Source: Utricularia gibba
Taxonomy: Eukaryota > Streptophyta > Magnoliopsida > Lamiales > Lentibulariaceae
Length of the DNA stretch: 64,000 nt
Reading direction: 5' to 3'
Assembly: GCA_002189035.1 (NCBI GenBank)
Contig: CM007989.1
Coordinates: 8,436,001 to 8,500,000 of the forward strand
The notes below the pieces were generated by a model, which worked only from the letters and a program-made list of their open reading frames with translations, did no database searches and was not told the origin of the DNA. The position numbers and the translations under genes were made by a program. Positions 48,532 to 60,341 of the stretch are shown here, one piece after another. Position 1 is the stretch's first letter, and each line of letters starts with the position of its first letter.

Positions 48532-51500
48532 ATGAGCGGCGTTTCCGGTGACGGAGAGGTGGCACCAGCTTCAGCGGAGCCACCTTCCCCGCTGGAATGG
48601 AAATTCTCTCAGGTCTTTGGCGAGCGGACGGCGGGGAGGAAGTGCAAGAAGGTAATAGCATCCACTAGCGAATTAGGAAATAATTTGTTTGGATCTCGTG
48701 GTTAGGGTTTTATTTTAGTGAATTTTGATCTGTTCCTGAATCATTACTGGGATGACTCATTGAGCACTGGAGTACGCGATCTGCATGCCAGGGTCGCTGA
48801 TCCAAAATTGGGCTTTCAAAAGTGGTCTGCGCGAAATGGTTTCATGGCAGTTTTATTTTCTTTTTTGTTTACTCTGAGAAAGACTCCTCGTTCTCTTTTT
48901 TTTTTATGCCTACTCTTATGCGTTTATTGCTCAAGTCATGGGTTTACTTTTGCCGCCATATCTTTCACTGGATCACATGCAGTGAAGTTCATATTAGTAA
49001 GCTCTAAATTGTAACATTTATTGAAACTACTTTTGCCGTTATTAATATGTTGCATTTATAACTCTACTCTAGCTTGGGATACTGGTCTCATGATTAGACC
49101 CGTGCAAGAGGCAACATTCCATTTGAATCCAAAAGAGTTGAGTGTATAAAAAATCATAAGCGCTGTGTTCTGGCCGTATCCCTATTCTGTTAATCCAACT
49201 TTTCTTGAATTAAAAGTTTCTATTTGAACCCAAACTATTTTGATGTCTGCCTCCTTTCCATGATGTTCAGTTGATATCATTTCTGCAATTGAGTTTGATA
49301 AATGTGGTGACCATCTGGCAACTGGTGACCGTGGTGGGAGGGTGGTGTTGTTTGAAAGAACTGATGTAAAAGAGGTGTGTCCCCTTTGAACATAAAATGG
49401 CTTCCTATATGCTGATGCAGTCATTTTCATTGGCTCTCCAAATGTATCTGCAGTCCGGAAGATCACGGAGGGATTTAGAGCAGGCAGAATATCCCGCCAG
49501 TCGCCATCCAGAATTTCGCTACAAAACAGAATTTCAGAGCCATGAACCTGAGGTCTTTATCTCAAATCACAGATCATCTATTTTACTACAGTTTGATATT
49601 TCTGCTTTTTTTTTTTAATTTCAGTTAGAAGTTGCTTCAAGGCATTTCTTCCTTTTCTCATGTTTCTTTCCTCTGATTCAAATATTCTAGAGAGGATGTT
49701 TGAATAACGCTGTCTGTTTGTATGCGTTTATTCAGTTTGATTATCTTAAAAGTTTGGAGATAGAGGAGAAAATCAACAAGATTCAGTGGTGCCAGGCGGC
49801 CAATGGGGCTCTTTTTCTGCTGTCCACTAATGACAAGACCATCAAGTATTGGAAGGTATGACATGCAATTTCGTTGCTTGACAACGATTGGAAACAATTA
49901 ATGCAGTATGTTATTAAGGGGTTACACATAACTGCTCTGCGGGAAAATCAATTTTAAGGCTTTAATATGATTCTTTTTCCAAGGAGAGAGATGTGCTCCA
50001 TGTTAAATATAGAATACGTAGTGAATCGTTCATTAATGGAACTTTCACTTAGTTTCTGTTTCCTTCTTTATAAGGTATAATTCCATTGCTCTGAACAGGT
50101 TCAGGAGAAGAAGGTTAAGAAAATATCTGAAATGAACGTGGACCCGACTAAAATTTCTGGAAATGGTAGCATAACAAGTTCAAGCGTGCCCTCCAGCTCC
50201 AGGCCAGGCCTTTCAAATGGAAACTGCTACGGCCAATCTTGCAATTCCTTCAGCAGTGAATTGTCTTTCCCTCCTGGGGTATCCCCTCACTTCGGTTGCC
50301 AGTGGTAGTTGTACTTGCCTGAGCCACATTTTCTTTGGAAATCAGTGCATACGTATACATATGTATATTATATCCTACTTTATTTTCTGCTGCTTCATTT
50401 GGTCATTTTTCTGACTGTATTATGATAAACCTGCATCTCTTCTTTGTCTTTTATTTATTTTCCTTTTCTATGCAACCAGTATATTTTCATATTGAACTTC
50501 TGTAAAAACTCATCTACAAGAACACATGGGCAGTCTCGTTGCAAGACGTAGGAGAGTCTATACCCACGCTTGACTATTTGGAATTTGCCAAAACTTTTTC
50601 AGCTTCTTCTTATTGCTTTTTCTGATACACATGGTCATTAATTTTATAGGTCACCAGCAGCGAAACCAATCTTGTTGCAAGATGTAGGAGAGTCTATGCC
50701 CACGCTCATGATTACCACATTAATTCCATCTCAAGTAACAGGTCATGCCCCCTTTTCAAGTTATTCTGTAACGACCAACTCATTTATTCTCTTCAAGCTC
50801 TGGTTTTTAATGCTTAAGAGGTGTTCTTTTGCATCATTGTAAAATCACTTTTTTCTTAAAGGTGGTTTACACACCACACTGCTTTTCACTGTTTTACAAA
50901 GTACCGTGTGAAATCCGTTGCATAGCCTGACTTTTTTTTTTTTTAATAAAATTGAATCTTTAACCTAGTTTCGTGGGGTGAGTTTCAGTTCTTTTCTTTT
51001 TGTGCTCAATGAATTGATAGTTTATGAATAATGCTCAACAGTGATGGCGAGACATTCATATCTGCTGATGATCTGCGGATAAACCTTTGGAATTTGGAAA
51101 TAAGCAATCAGAGCTTCAATATTGTTGATGTGAAGCCAGCGAATATGGAGGATCTCACAGGTTTACTTGCAGTGTTGTGCTGCGTTTGTGCTAATTCCTT
51201 TTCTTTCCCTCTTGTCAATTTATCCATGTCTTCATTTTTGGCTCCCTTGAGTTTCTCTAAGGAATATTCTGGTCCCTCATAAGTTTAACAAATGAATTTT
51301 TGTTTTTTTTTTTGTGAAATGCAATGTAAAGTAACCTGGAACCTGAATTGTGTATGGCCCCATTTTATTTCACCTTGATTTTTAATGTGCTATCCTTCAT
51401 GATGTAGGCTATATATCCTGCCTTCTCTAGATATTGTTGTAATTTGTGAAGCAATTTCCAGTATTTTGTTAACTGCAGAGGTCATAACATCGGCAGAGTT

Positions 51501-52870
51501 TCATCCCACTCAATGCAATACGTTAGGTTACAGTAGCTCAAAAGGATCTATCCGTCTTGTTGATCTGAGACAATCTGCATTGTGTGATTCACATTCGAAA
51601 CTGTGAGTGCTTTATCAACCAGGTGTCTCGTGAATTATGCAGTGCTCTCCCGAAAAACAAATTGGATATGAAAGGATGTGAAATTGGATTTCTTGCAAAC
51701 AGATTTGAGGAGCATGAAGCACCTGGCTCGAGGTCATTTTTTACGGAGATAATTGCTTCAGTATCAGATATTAAGTTTTCAAAGGATGGCAGGCACATAC
51801 TAAGCCGTGATTATATGACTCTCAAGGTTCCAATTTTTAGTTGAAGCATTTTTCCTTTTTGTTATTGTGTATGTCTATCACCGAACTTGATAAAGGAAGA
51901 TGGGTCAGTACTTCTCTTGTATGCCTGCTGTAATTATACTAAGAAGCTATGATGTTTCTTGGACATCTTCTAGTTTCTTATATGCTGCAGCTCTGAAGTT
52001 TTGTCTATCTTTGGAATATGATTTTGCTGGAAGTATTCATTTATGTTCACTGCTGGTGTATTTGATATAGATTTTTTTATTCAGTTGTGGGATATTAACA
52101 TGGATGCTGGTCCGGTGGCAACCTTTCAGGTTCATGAGTATTTAAGACCAAAGGTGATCATAACGGTGGTTCATGGTTATTTTTGAGGTATTTCAGTCAT
52201 GGACAATGTTTTCGAACTAACGATATTCCAACTTGAAAATGTCCAGCTGTGTGATTTGTACGAGAATGATTCCATTTTTGATAAATTTGAGTGCTGTCTG
52301 AGCGGTGATGGTCTCCGAGTGGCAACTGGTTCTTACAGGTTCTGTATAGTTTTGCCTTTTTGTTTCCCATCCTTCATCTAATACACTGTCGAAAGAACGT
52401 TTCTTATGATCTCAGCAATCTGTTCCGGGTTTTTGGTTGTACTCCTGGAAGTTCTGAGGCAGCCACACTGGAAGCAAGCAAGAATCCACAGAGGTACTTT
52501 TTCCGTGAAAAGTTAGTTGATGCAGTGACACATCATTCGTGTATTGCTTACCACCAAAAATGAATTTTTGACCTTTAAAGGAGGCAAATACAGACACCTT
52601 CAAGGCCTTCCCGATCCCTTGGCAGCAGCATCACTCGTGCCGTTCGAAGGGGTGCATTTCCCTGTTCTTCTAGTCTATTTTCTTAGTCATGCATTTCAGT
52701 TTATCTGAAGAGTGAGTAGCAATTGTTTTATAGGTGCAGAAACTTCAGGGGTCGACGCCAATGGGAATTCATTTGATTTCACAGCAAAACTGCTCCATTT
52801 GGCCTGGCATCCCTCAGAGAACTCAATAGCCTGTGCTGCTGCGAACAGCTTGTACATGTATTATGCATAA
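48532..52870 (+). CDS. PP2A regulatory subunit B55 (WD40), with two frameshifts
   Basis: Fourteen exons (48532-48651, 49271-49374, 49454-49552, 49736-49855, 50099 to about 50307, 50650-50741, 51042-51160, 51479-51602, 51703-51826, 52085-52153, 52247-52338, 52416-52493, 52581-52651, 52734-52870) give about 519 aa once two bases are allowed for. B55 signatures run throughout: [110 protein letters not shown] and SLYMYYA at the end. The seven-bladed propeller selects substrates of PP2A. Exon 1 (GCGGGGAGG, 48633-48636) and exon 5 (CTGGGGTA, 50276-50279) each lack one G relative to the family frame. Splice sites and everything else are intact, so sequence error is likelier than a pseudogene. Confidence 0.9.
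50535..50570 (+). repeat. Decayed duplicate of part of B55 exon 6
   Basis: 36 bases in the intron before exon 6 match exon 6 bases 50671-50706 at 33 of 36 positions, all three differences being transitions. Read in the exon frame it would give [12 protein letters not shown] and then a stop, so it is not usable coding sequence. Confidence 0.85.
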
Positions 52871-53590
52871 AATGTGCGCTCCCACGCTGTATTGCAAACA
52901 CATTCATGGTTTTTCATTTTGACAGTGCCTCACCGTTTTTCTGACATGAAATTACCTCCACAGGCTCAGGCTTCAGGTATGGAAAGTATTGGTACCTCTT
53001 AAAACCAGCGAAACGAGGCATCGGTGGGGGCAATATATTCCTTCAATTTTTTGCTTCTCTAAGAGAAGGTTTCTGGTCAGGATGCCTGAAAGCCAGCCAC
53101 GTGATTCGCAGCTCTCTTACAAATAGGATGACTGAGAGGTAAAATGATAACTGTTATTACCTGAGGCGGATGGAATCGTTGCTGCGAACTTGGGGCGACT
53201 GCAGTCCAGTGGGTGGCTGCGACCTGCGTCTTTATAATTCCTATTATTATTATTATGATCATGATTATATTCTAGGATGATTCTCGTTGTCTGTCTGTAG
53301 ATTCCATACAGTATTCCCTTTGTACAACCCTGGCTCGGCTTGTATGTTGCTTTGCCTTCCCTTCCCTTCCCTTCAAACCGCCAACGGGTTGCATACACGA
53401 TTCACCACCTTCGTTTTTTTACACAGAATCTGCTGCATCTCTTGTTTTTAAACGGGCTGGTGGGCTCGTCGGGGCCATTTTGATGAAGGATAATTACACG
53501 TTCTATAAACGAATCGGCATCTGGTGCGAACGTCATCTCGCAAGTTGTAACTAAACCTCCCCTCTGTTCCACAGCCGAAATTCTACCGGA
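52871..53590. other. Spacer between B55 and mini-RNase III genes
   Basis: B55 3'UTR and the RNase III promoter. It contains ATT/ATG-rich sequence near 53236-53262 and CCCTT repeats near 53357-53374. No coding sequence recognised. Confidence 0.5.
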
Positions 53591-55417
53591 ATGGCGGCCT
53601 CGTTTCCTTTGTCCGCAGCCTTTAGAGCCTCTTCAGTCGACACCGAACAGCGGATTCCTTACAATCCTCACAGAACGTACCCTAGGAAAGCAGAATCTGC
53701 GGCAACCCCGTTAGCGTCCGTTTCTTCAAGATCACCGGGAAAGAGCCCCAAAAATTTAATCATCTCGGAGCTTCTGAGACGAGACATTCCCCAGAATACT
53801 CATGGTACTCGTCGATTAGCCTACTCGAATTAATTTTTCTTGTTTCTATTCATTTCAAAGTCCGATAGCTCATTTTCCCTCCATGTTTATTTGTCTGTTT
53901 TGTAGTCTAGTACTGTAGTATGCTATTGGGACCTTGTTGATAGTGAAACTCGTGTAGATTTCACGGGAGGATACCAGTTTGCCCGGTTTATACGTCCTGT
54001 GGCTAGCTCCTCTGAGAGCTCCGGCCTTCTGTTTCCAACTTGGATTGTGGAAACATTGAGTCTGTTTTAGTACTGATTAAAGACCAGGCTTCAGCGAAAT
54101 ATCTGTACTGTTTGAATTTCCTAAAGAGTCGGGGTGGTGTACGGGTGTCGTCCGTCACACACAAGCTCCCTATCAGTTTTTTTTTACTCCCGTTGTGTGC
54201 ATTCTACTTTTTCGTTCTTTTCATTTTTTAATCTGCTACTGTGGATATTGTGAGTCGGCCATAAATGTTTCAAACACCTAAGTTGTTCTATTGGTGTAGT
54301 GGAATTAAATGGGCTTTACTTGGGGTATGACACATGGCTTCCCCCGCACCAAAAGTGGAGAGGCCCAAATCTGTGTTGAATCCTGCATCGTTAGCTTACA
54401 TTGGTGACTGCGTGTACGAGGTTTGCTTTTGATGACCTGCTTTCTTTTCATGCCATGTGGGTGTCATTCTTTGTGCGTGTGTGGATGGGGGTGGGGGCTG
54501 TTGTTTGGTGACCAGTGGGGGATTTTCCTGACGAATGCCTCATTATTTGGGCGCAGCTGTATGCTCGCAGGCACTTTTTGTTTCCTCCCCTGAACCTCGA
54601 TGAATACAATGACCGCGTCATGGCAGTTGTACGTTGTGAGGCCCAGGTTCTACATCGTGTTGTCTATGGTTATTACCTACATATAATTCTGCTAGTTCAG
54701 TCGTGGTACCAATGCAGGAGACTATGCTGCAAAATCTTGTAAGTGAGAACGTTTTATCACAAGAGGAGAGGTTAGTTTTTCTCACTCCCGCTTGCTTCTT
54801 TCAGTTATTTGATTGCATTATACCACTATTAGTACTTTTCAGAACGAGCGAATGTCTCCAGTACATTATTGGATTAGTTCACCGAATGCACTCCATCTTC
54901 ATGTCTTCCTGGCAAGGTGATTGCACTTGAGTGTTATTTATTTTATAATCCATCTGCTGAATAGGGATGTGCTGCGTTGGGGAAAAAATAGTGGCTCCTC
55001 CAAAACAAGGTCAAAAAAGAGAGCAGGTGCAGCAGTTTACAGTAGAGCAACGTCTTTAGAGACACTGGTACGTTTCTGCACCCGCTAGATCAAATATATT
55101 CCTAGAGCACCTTGACAAAAAAATACAGCAATCCCCGCCCCTGTGATGCTTTCATTGTCTCGTGTTGTCCTCCCCGCCCCGAGTTGTAACATCCAAAGTG
55201 AGTGCTGTCAATTCTTGTTGAGGCCTCCTCCCTAATCGGAAAGCGCTACTAGGCTTGATGTCCTTGTGTTTTGATGACTTTCCTGCTTTCTGTTTAGGTC
55301 GGTTATTTGTATCTTACAGACCAGCGGCGCCTAGATGAGATCATGCAGAAAATCGGCTTCTCCACCGACATATCTAGCATTCCCAAAACGGCCGGAATAG
55401 GCAACGCCGAAACGTGA
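53591..55417 (+). CDS. Mini-ribonuclease III family protein, probably plastid, with frameshift
   Basis: Six exons (53591-53804, 54300-54420, 54557-54646, 54718-54770, 54965-55067, 55298-55417) give about 233 aa when one base is allowed for. The first 60 residues are rich in Ser, Ala and Arg with few acids, as in a chloroplast transit peptide. The RNase III domain follows without any dsRNA-binding domain, as in Mini-III: SVLNPASLAYIGDCVYELYA, EYNDRVMAVVRCEAQ, LRWGKNSGSSKTRSKKRAGA, ATSLETLVGYLYL and RRLDEIMQKIGF. Plant Mini-III enzymes (RNC3/RNC4) mature plastid 23S rRNA and trim introns; that role is inferred. In exon 2, after YDTWLP, one C is missing from the five-C run at 54341-54345 before APKVERPKS. 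Confidence 0.87.
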
Positions 55418-55777
55418 ACTAACAGATACAAAGTGACCGAGAATTCTTTTTCTTCTTTTCTTGCCAGTATACCACTCTGGCTGTGCTTCTTGTTCTGCAT
55501 TATCCGTGTGAAATTTATACCTCTGCGGCTTACTCCTTTGCTGTGAATATCGCAGATCCTATTTAGGCCATAAATCTTAAAGACAAAGTTTAGGTGGGCA
55601 CAGTTGTCACAGCAAACAAAAACAAACAAAAAAAAGCATGGGCATCGTGGGCATGCTCGGCCTAGACAAAGGAATAAACCGGAAATAGGATAAAAAACGT
55701 TAGAAAAACTACAGTGATCAAGGTTGAAATCTTCATTTCATGAACTCCATGAAAGTAGTGCATGCAGAGGATTTACA
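55418..55777. other. Convergent 3' region, RNase III and TM9 genes
   Basis: 360 bp between two convergent stops. It should hold both 3'UTRs. An ORF on the minus strand runs back into the last RNase III exon and looks like a shadow. Confidence 0.6.
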
Positions 55778-58658
55778 TTAGTCTATCTTAACAGAGGAAT
55801 ATATCTTCCGAACGAACCAGAAACAAGCATAGAAACCAATTGTTCCCGTCAAAACAAAGAAGACATACGACGCAATCAGCATATATCCGAAGTACAGAAT
55901 CCCCGGCACCAGCTTAGTGATATCTAGTTTTGTGAAGAAGTAGAAGAATGAGTACAGGAAAAGATACAATGCAGAAGAGCCAGCTGCAAAGTAAGCTCTC
56001 CACCACCAATTATAGTCTTCGCTGCACAATTGGAAGTAGCAGAGAACGATGGTTATCTCAGCTGAGGTGACTATCAATATCAAAAAAACTATAAATAGGA
56101 AGCCAAATATGTAATAGAACTGGTTTAGCCAGATGGACGTCAGGATGAAAAATAGTTCTATGAAAACGGCCCCAAAAGGAAGAATGCCTCCAGTGAGTAT
56201 AGAGAAAACGGACTTCATGTACCAAGGCTGCTCGGGGACCTGCCTTGGGATCTTATTTGTCCTTACTGGATCTTCCATGGCAGGTTTCTTGAAACCCAAA
56301 TAACTACCAACAAATACTAATGGGACTGATATTCCAAACCATAAACACACAAGGGCAAACATAGTCCCAAATGGCAATGCTCCAGAAGATTTTTCCCCCC
56401 AAATCAGAGCATTAAGCACAAAGAAAGATCCAAACAGAATGCCCGGAAACATGAATGCCGTTTTTAAGGTGTTCATCTTCCATTGAGCGCCCCTGAACAT
56501 CTTATAGAGGCGAGCGGAAGAATATCCAGCAACCAAACCCATGAAGACCCACAACAAAACCATGGCATTCATAAGGCCGCCACGGTTTGCAGGAGAAAGG
56601 AAACCTAGTAATGCAAAGATCATAGTCACTAGGGTCATTCCAAATATCTGAACACCAGTTCCTGCATACACGCACAGCAGTCCATAGTTAGCAGGTGGCC
56701 TGAACACATCCCCGTGTACAAGTTTCCACCCAGTCTCCTCTTGAGCTTCATCTTCGGTATCCAACTGATTATAGTTTGAGATATCTTTGTACAGAGTTCT
56801 CATCATTATCATAGCAACCATACCAGAGAGGAAGAGGACAATCATTAAAGAATTGATTATTGAGAACCAGTGAATTTGATCATCATTCATAAGGAGATAA
56901 GTATCCCACCGGGAAGCCCACTTAACTTCACTTTCCTACGAGAGATAATTGCATAATTATCTTCCCACAACTAAAAAAGGAACGCATTCAGTAAAGGGTT
57001 GAGTTACACTCAATTACCTTGAAAGTAACATCATAAGTAAAAACTATGTCTTTGTCCTGATCAACTTCTTGTGGAATAGCACTTCCCTGAATCATAATTC
57101 TGGTGTTGTGGTTGCACGTTGCCACAATAGGGTTTTTCTCATCCCATTCCTTGTACTCATGACTGATGCTGTTCATAAGAAGTTCAGGGAAAATAATGTC
57201 AACGTGAAAACACTAGTATCATACTAGTAAACTTGCCTTCGTTAATAAATTCATTCAGGATGATACACACATAGACATGACAAGAAGATTTTCCAAGTAG
57301 AAATTACACAAACCTCCCAGGAGTAACTTCAAATGCGACTATTCGCGCAGAATCAGCTGTGGGAACTTTGTGATACATAACCCGGAAGCTCAAGTGGTTA
57401 TAAATAAAATATTTCTCGTCTTTGCTCTGGAAGAGAGTACATTGCACTAATCATATGACAGATGCAAATTTTTTCATCATATAATAACTGGAAGATGGAG
57501 ACTGACCCCTGCATAACTTCCCTTGAAGCCTACACGGAATCCATGCTCATAAGTTGTTGACAGACTTCCATCTCTCCTTTGCCGCAGTACAGCTACTGGG
57601 AGGTTATCTAAAATCCTGGATGAAATCTTATGTTCAACACATTTCTAAATGCTAAGTCTAAAGATCTTATATCCTTGCCCAAAATGCAGAGTCAGCTACA
57701 GAAAAAAAGATTAAGATTTCTAGAGGGAAAACAATTATTTTTTCTTTAGAAAACAAGAATGGAAAAGAAAAGAGGTGTCTTACATATTGACTCTGTACTC
57801 ATCGTCTATTTTTTCTTTAAAATCATTAGCTGCTTGACTGTCAAGGCTGATTTTGCAAGCCACGGTACAAGATTGTTCTTCCATCATGCGAAACTGATTT
57901 GGAAATCAAATTGCAATATTATGAAATTCATACAGCTAATAGACGTTCCCAATAAGCATGAACTAGTGAACTATATGAAGGATACTACATGAGGAAGGGT
58001 ACATACATTGTATACTGAATTCTCAATACGATCACCCCGAAGAACCTCACCAAGATTTTCTGCAACATTATGGATTTTTTCCGGCTTGCAGTATTTCAAG
58101 ACATAAAATTCATAAGGCAGCTGAGTCTTGGTAGATGAAAGCTTGTTCACTTTTACCTGAAGCTCATCACCCTGTTGTAAGAAAGATAGACAGGCATCAG
58201 GAGAAAATGCGGAACCAAGACTCTCCCAACGGTAATAGGGGAGAGTGATCGGACTCGGGCACCCCCCGAACTTAAACCACCAACATTCAGTTTCAGATGT
58301 TCCATGAAGTAACTACTGCTAAACTAGAGCAAGAATTCGTTAACTTGGGAAGTTTCAGATCCATAATCAATTAATAAGCCATGAATTGAAACACCCAGAC
58401 GGCACTGCACCTTATCTGTAACCGGAAGTATCATAACATGAAAAAGCCAACACAGCATGCAGTTATCAGTGCTCATAGATCTATTACATCAAGTATCCAT
58501 CACTCAGTCGAGCAACAAGAAAATGAATAGCAGAGTTGTACCCTTTGAAAATCACGAGGTGCGACCCCCGGAAGATAGAATGATTGCCCAGTCGAGATCA
58601 GATGAAGTAGCAAAAGGGAAACAAAGACAGCGGCTGAGGTGGAGGTTCTTGGAGCCAT
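55778..58658 (-). CDS. TMN7: Transmembrane 9 superfamily member, TMN7-like
   Basis: Seven exons (58658-58542, 58171-58007, 57893-57784, 57615-57507, 57426-57314, 57168-57018, 56935-55778) join in phase to 640 aa, the usual length. The signal peptide [16 protein letters not shown] is followed by [12 protein letters not shown]. The lumenal domain shows [71 protein letters not shown] and [20 protein letters not shown]. Nine membrane spans lie in the large last exon. The tail KIYSSVKID fits the C-terminal KxD/E Golgi-retention signal of TM9 proteins. Family members (EMP70/nonaspanins) act in Golgi sorting and cell adhesion. SVKID and the lumenal motifs place it with TMN6/TMN7. No lesion seen. Confidence 0.95.
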
Positions 58659-58904
58659 TTTCCCTCCCTCCGGTTGGGAAACCTAGCAAGGAGCGAGATC
58701 AAGAAATAAAGGGGTATGGGGCCCGCCCTTGTTCCTCACGGAAAAAGGAGACCGACGAACTCGTGAAACTTAACCGGAGTTGTTAACGCAGATAACTTCA
58801 GCGGTAGAGCGGAGGTTATTCATTCAATTGGTTTTGTTTCTTTTTGCTTGCCGTTAAAAAGAATTTCCATTTTTCCAAACGTAGATGTATCATGTTGTTA
58901 ATCA

Positions 58905-59120
58905 TTTTCAGGTCAACAGCACACAAGCAAAAGCAACAAGTTTACATTCTCCAAAAAGTGGTGTGTTGGTGGGCCGCACCACCTGAAAATGGAAATGCAA
59001 GGCCCATTTTCAAGTCAACAACACGCAGGCCGGCCAGGCAAAAGCAACAAGTTTGTATTCTCCAAAAAGTGGTGTGTGTTGGTGGGCCGCACCACCTGAA
59101 AATGGAAATGCCCAAGGCCT
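58905..59120. repeat. Tandem duplication of about 100-115 bp with TGGGCC elements
   Basis: Copy 1 at 58905-59006 and copy 2 at 59007-59120 share long identical blocks (AAAAGCAACAAGTTT, ATTCTCCAAAAAGTGGTGTG, TTGGTGGGCCGCACCACCTG, AAAATGGAAATGC). Copy 2 has a small insertion (GCCGGCCAGG-like) and one extra GT. Each copy carries TGGGCCGCACC, so the duplication doubles a site II-type element. Confidence 0.88.
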
Positions 59121-59232
59121 TGGTGCTAAGGAAGGGGCAAGACTTGGGCCCGCGATAAATAGAAGCCCAATCCAAGCCTATAGGAGAAATTACTTTGTCC
59201 TAGGACTGACTAGGACCCCAAATACAATACAC

Positions 59233-59233
<1 letters not shown>

Positions 59234-59266
<33 letters not shown>
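59234..59266. repeat. (CCCATA)n hexamer repeat
   Basis: About five and a half perfect CCCATA units in the leader/promoter of the NHL gene. Confidence 0.95.
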
Positions 59267-59267
<1 letters not shown>

Positions 59268-59591
59268 CCCGCGTTTGATCCAACTAGCTGTCAGCTGAAA
59301 AAGCACCATCATGGATGATGCTGCATATTTTGTATTGCCGGTCCAAGAGCAGTTATTTGAAATTCTACGTGTGTGTTACGCAAATCCCGATTCTCTTCCA
59401 TTCATAACTACACTACCCGTACCCGGTCGCGCCACGCCACGCCACGCCACCATTTGGACATTTTTGGCGTCCAGTACGCATCACTCCCTCCGCCGCTACC
59501 CTGGCTGCTCAATACAATACTCACTACTATCTACTTGTCTATTTAAACATGGAGACAGACAGAGAGAGAACGGAGGGGGCACGGAGATCCA

Positions 59592-60341
59592 ATGACCGAC
59601 AAAGTGTACCCATCCGCAAAGCCTGCACTCGACGCCTCCCAGGGAGCCAATCTCACGTTTCCTCCGACCAAGGCTCAGCTCTACAATGCCAGGCGTCCTG
59701 CTTACCAGCCACAGATGCCGCCCAGAAGCCACCGACACCGGGGCGGCAGATGGTGCAGGTGCTGCTGCCTCTGGACTTGTGTGCTCACACTCATCATCTT
59801 GGTGTTAGCAGCCATCGCCGGGGCCGTATTTTACCTGATATGTCGACCTCACCTCCCTTCCTTCTCCGTGAGCACACTGCAGCTCTCTAAATTCAACCTC
59901 ACCGACACTTCACTCACCTCCTCCTTCAACATCTCGGTAACCGCACGCAATCCTAACTCGAGAATCACCTTCACGTACGACCAATCAACTCTTCGAGTGA
60001 TATCCGGAAATGTGGATATCGGTGAAGGATCGTTCCCAGGCCCCTTCACCCAGGGCACCCACAATCAGACGGTTCTTAGAGCCGTCATCACAAGCTCCTC
60101 TAACGGAAATTCGGATGTGTCCAGCTTGGCAAGGAAGAAGATTTTGGCGTTGAAGGTCCAGGTGGACACCATAATCAGGGCCCAAATCGGCAACCTCAGA
60201 ACACGGAAGCTCGGAATTAGGGTTGTGTGCGACGGAATCACAATGGCCATCCCTTCAGGCAACGGGACGACGTCGGCTACCACTTCAAAGATCAGGTGCA
60301 AGGCGAATCCAAGAATCAAGATGTTCCGATGGACGATTTGA
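59592..60341 (+). CDS. NDR1/HIN1-like (NHL) LEA_2 membrane protein
   Basis: Intronless, 249 aa. The Pro-rich cytosolic N-terminus (YPSAKPALDASQGANLTFPP) is followed by the basic Cys-rich stretch RGGRWCRCCCLWTC and one strong membrane span at about 59-83 (LTLIILVLAAIAGAVFYLIC). The LEA_2 domain covers about 95-235 with the family marks FSVSTLQLSKFNLTDTSL, SFNISVTARNPNSRITFTYD and RVVCDGITMAIPSG. There are several N-glycosylation sequons in the outer part. NHL proteins sit in the plasma membrane or plasmodesmata and act in defence and stress; a role here is inferred only from the family. The sequence closely resembles the At1g17620 type. The start ATG is the first in frame after a TATTTAAA about 50 bp upstream. 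Confidence 0.92.
   Translation: MTDKVYPSAKPALDASQGANLTFPPTKAQLYNARRPAYQPQMPPRSHRHRGGRWCRCCCLWTCVLTLIILVLAAIAGAVFYLICRPHLPSFSVSTLQLSKFNLTDTSLTSSFNISVTARNPNSRITFTYDQSTLRVISGNVDIGEGSFPGPFTQGTHNQTVLRAVITSSSNGNSDVSSLARKKILALKVQVDTIIRAQIGNLRTRKLGIRVVCDGITMAIPSGNGTTSATTSKIRCKANPRIKMFRWTI

Larger units (their letters stand above)
58659..59591. promoter_or_regulatory. Divergent promoter region, TMN7-like (-) and NHL (+)
   Basis: 933 bp between divergent starts. It includes a tandem duplication with TGGGCC elements (58905-59120), a CCCATA hexamer repeat (59234-59266), a CGCCA repeat near 59430-59450 and TATTTAAA near 59540 as a possible TATA box of the NHL gene. Confidence 0.5.

Noticed and set aside
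48532-52870. B55 gene as a pseudogene
   Set aside because: Two missing G in G runs are the only faults in 14 otherwise perfect exons of a strongly conserved protein.
58844-59298. ORFs of 77-104 codons on both strands over the tandem duplication
   Set aside because: They exist because the repeat is in frame with itself; the peptide repeats itself and matches nothing.
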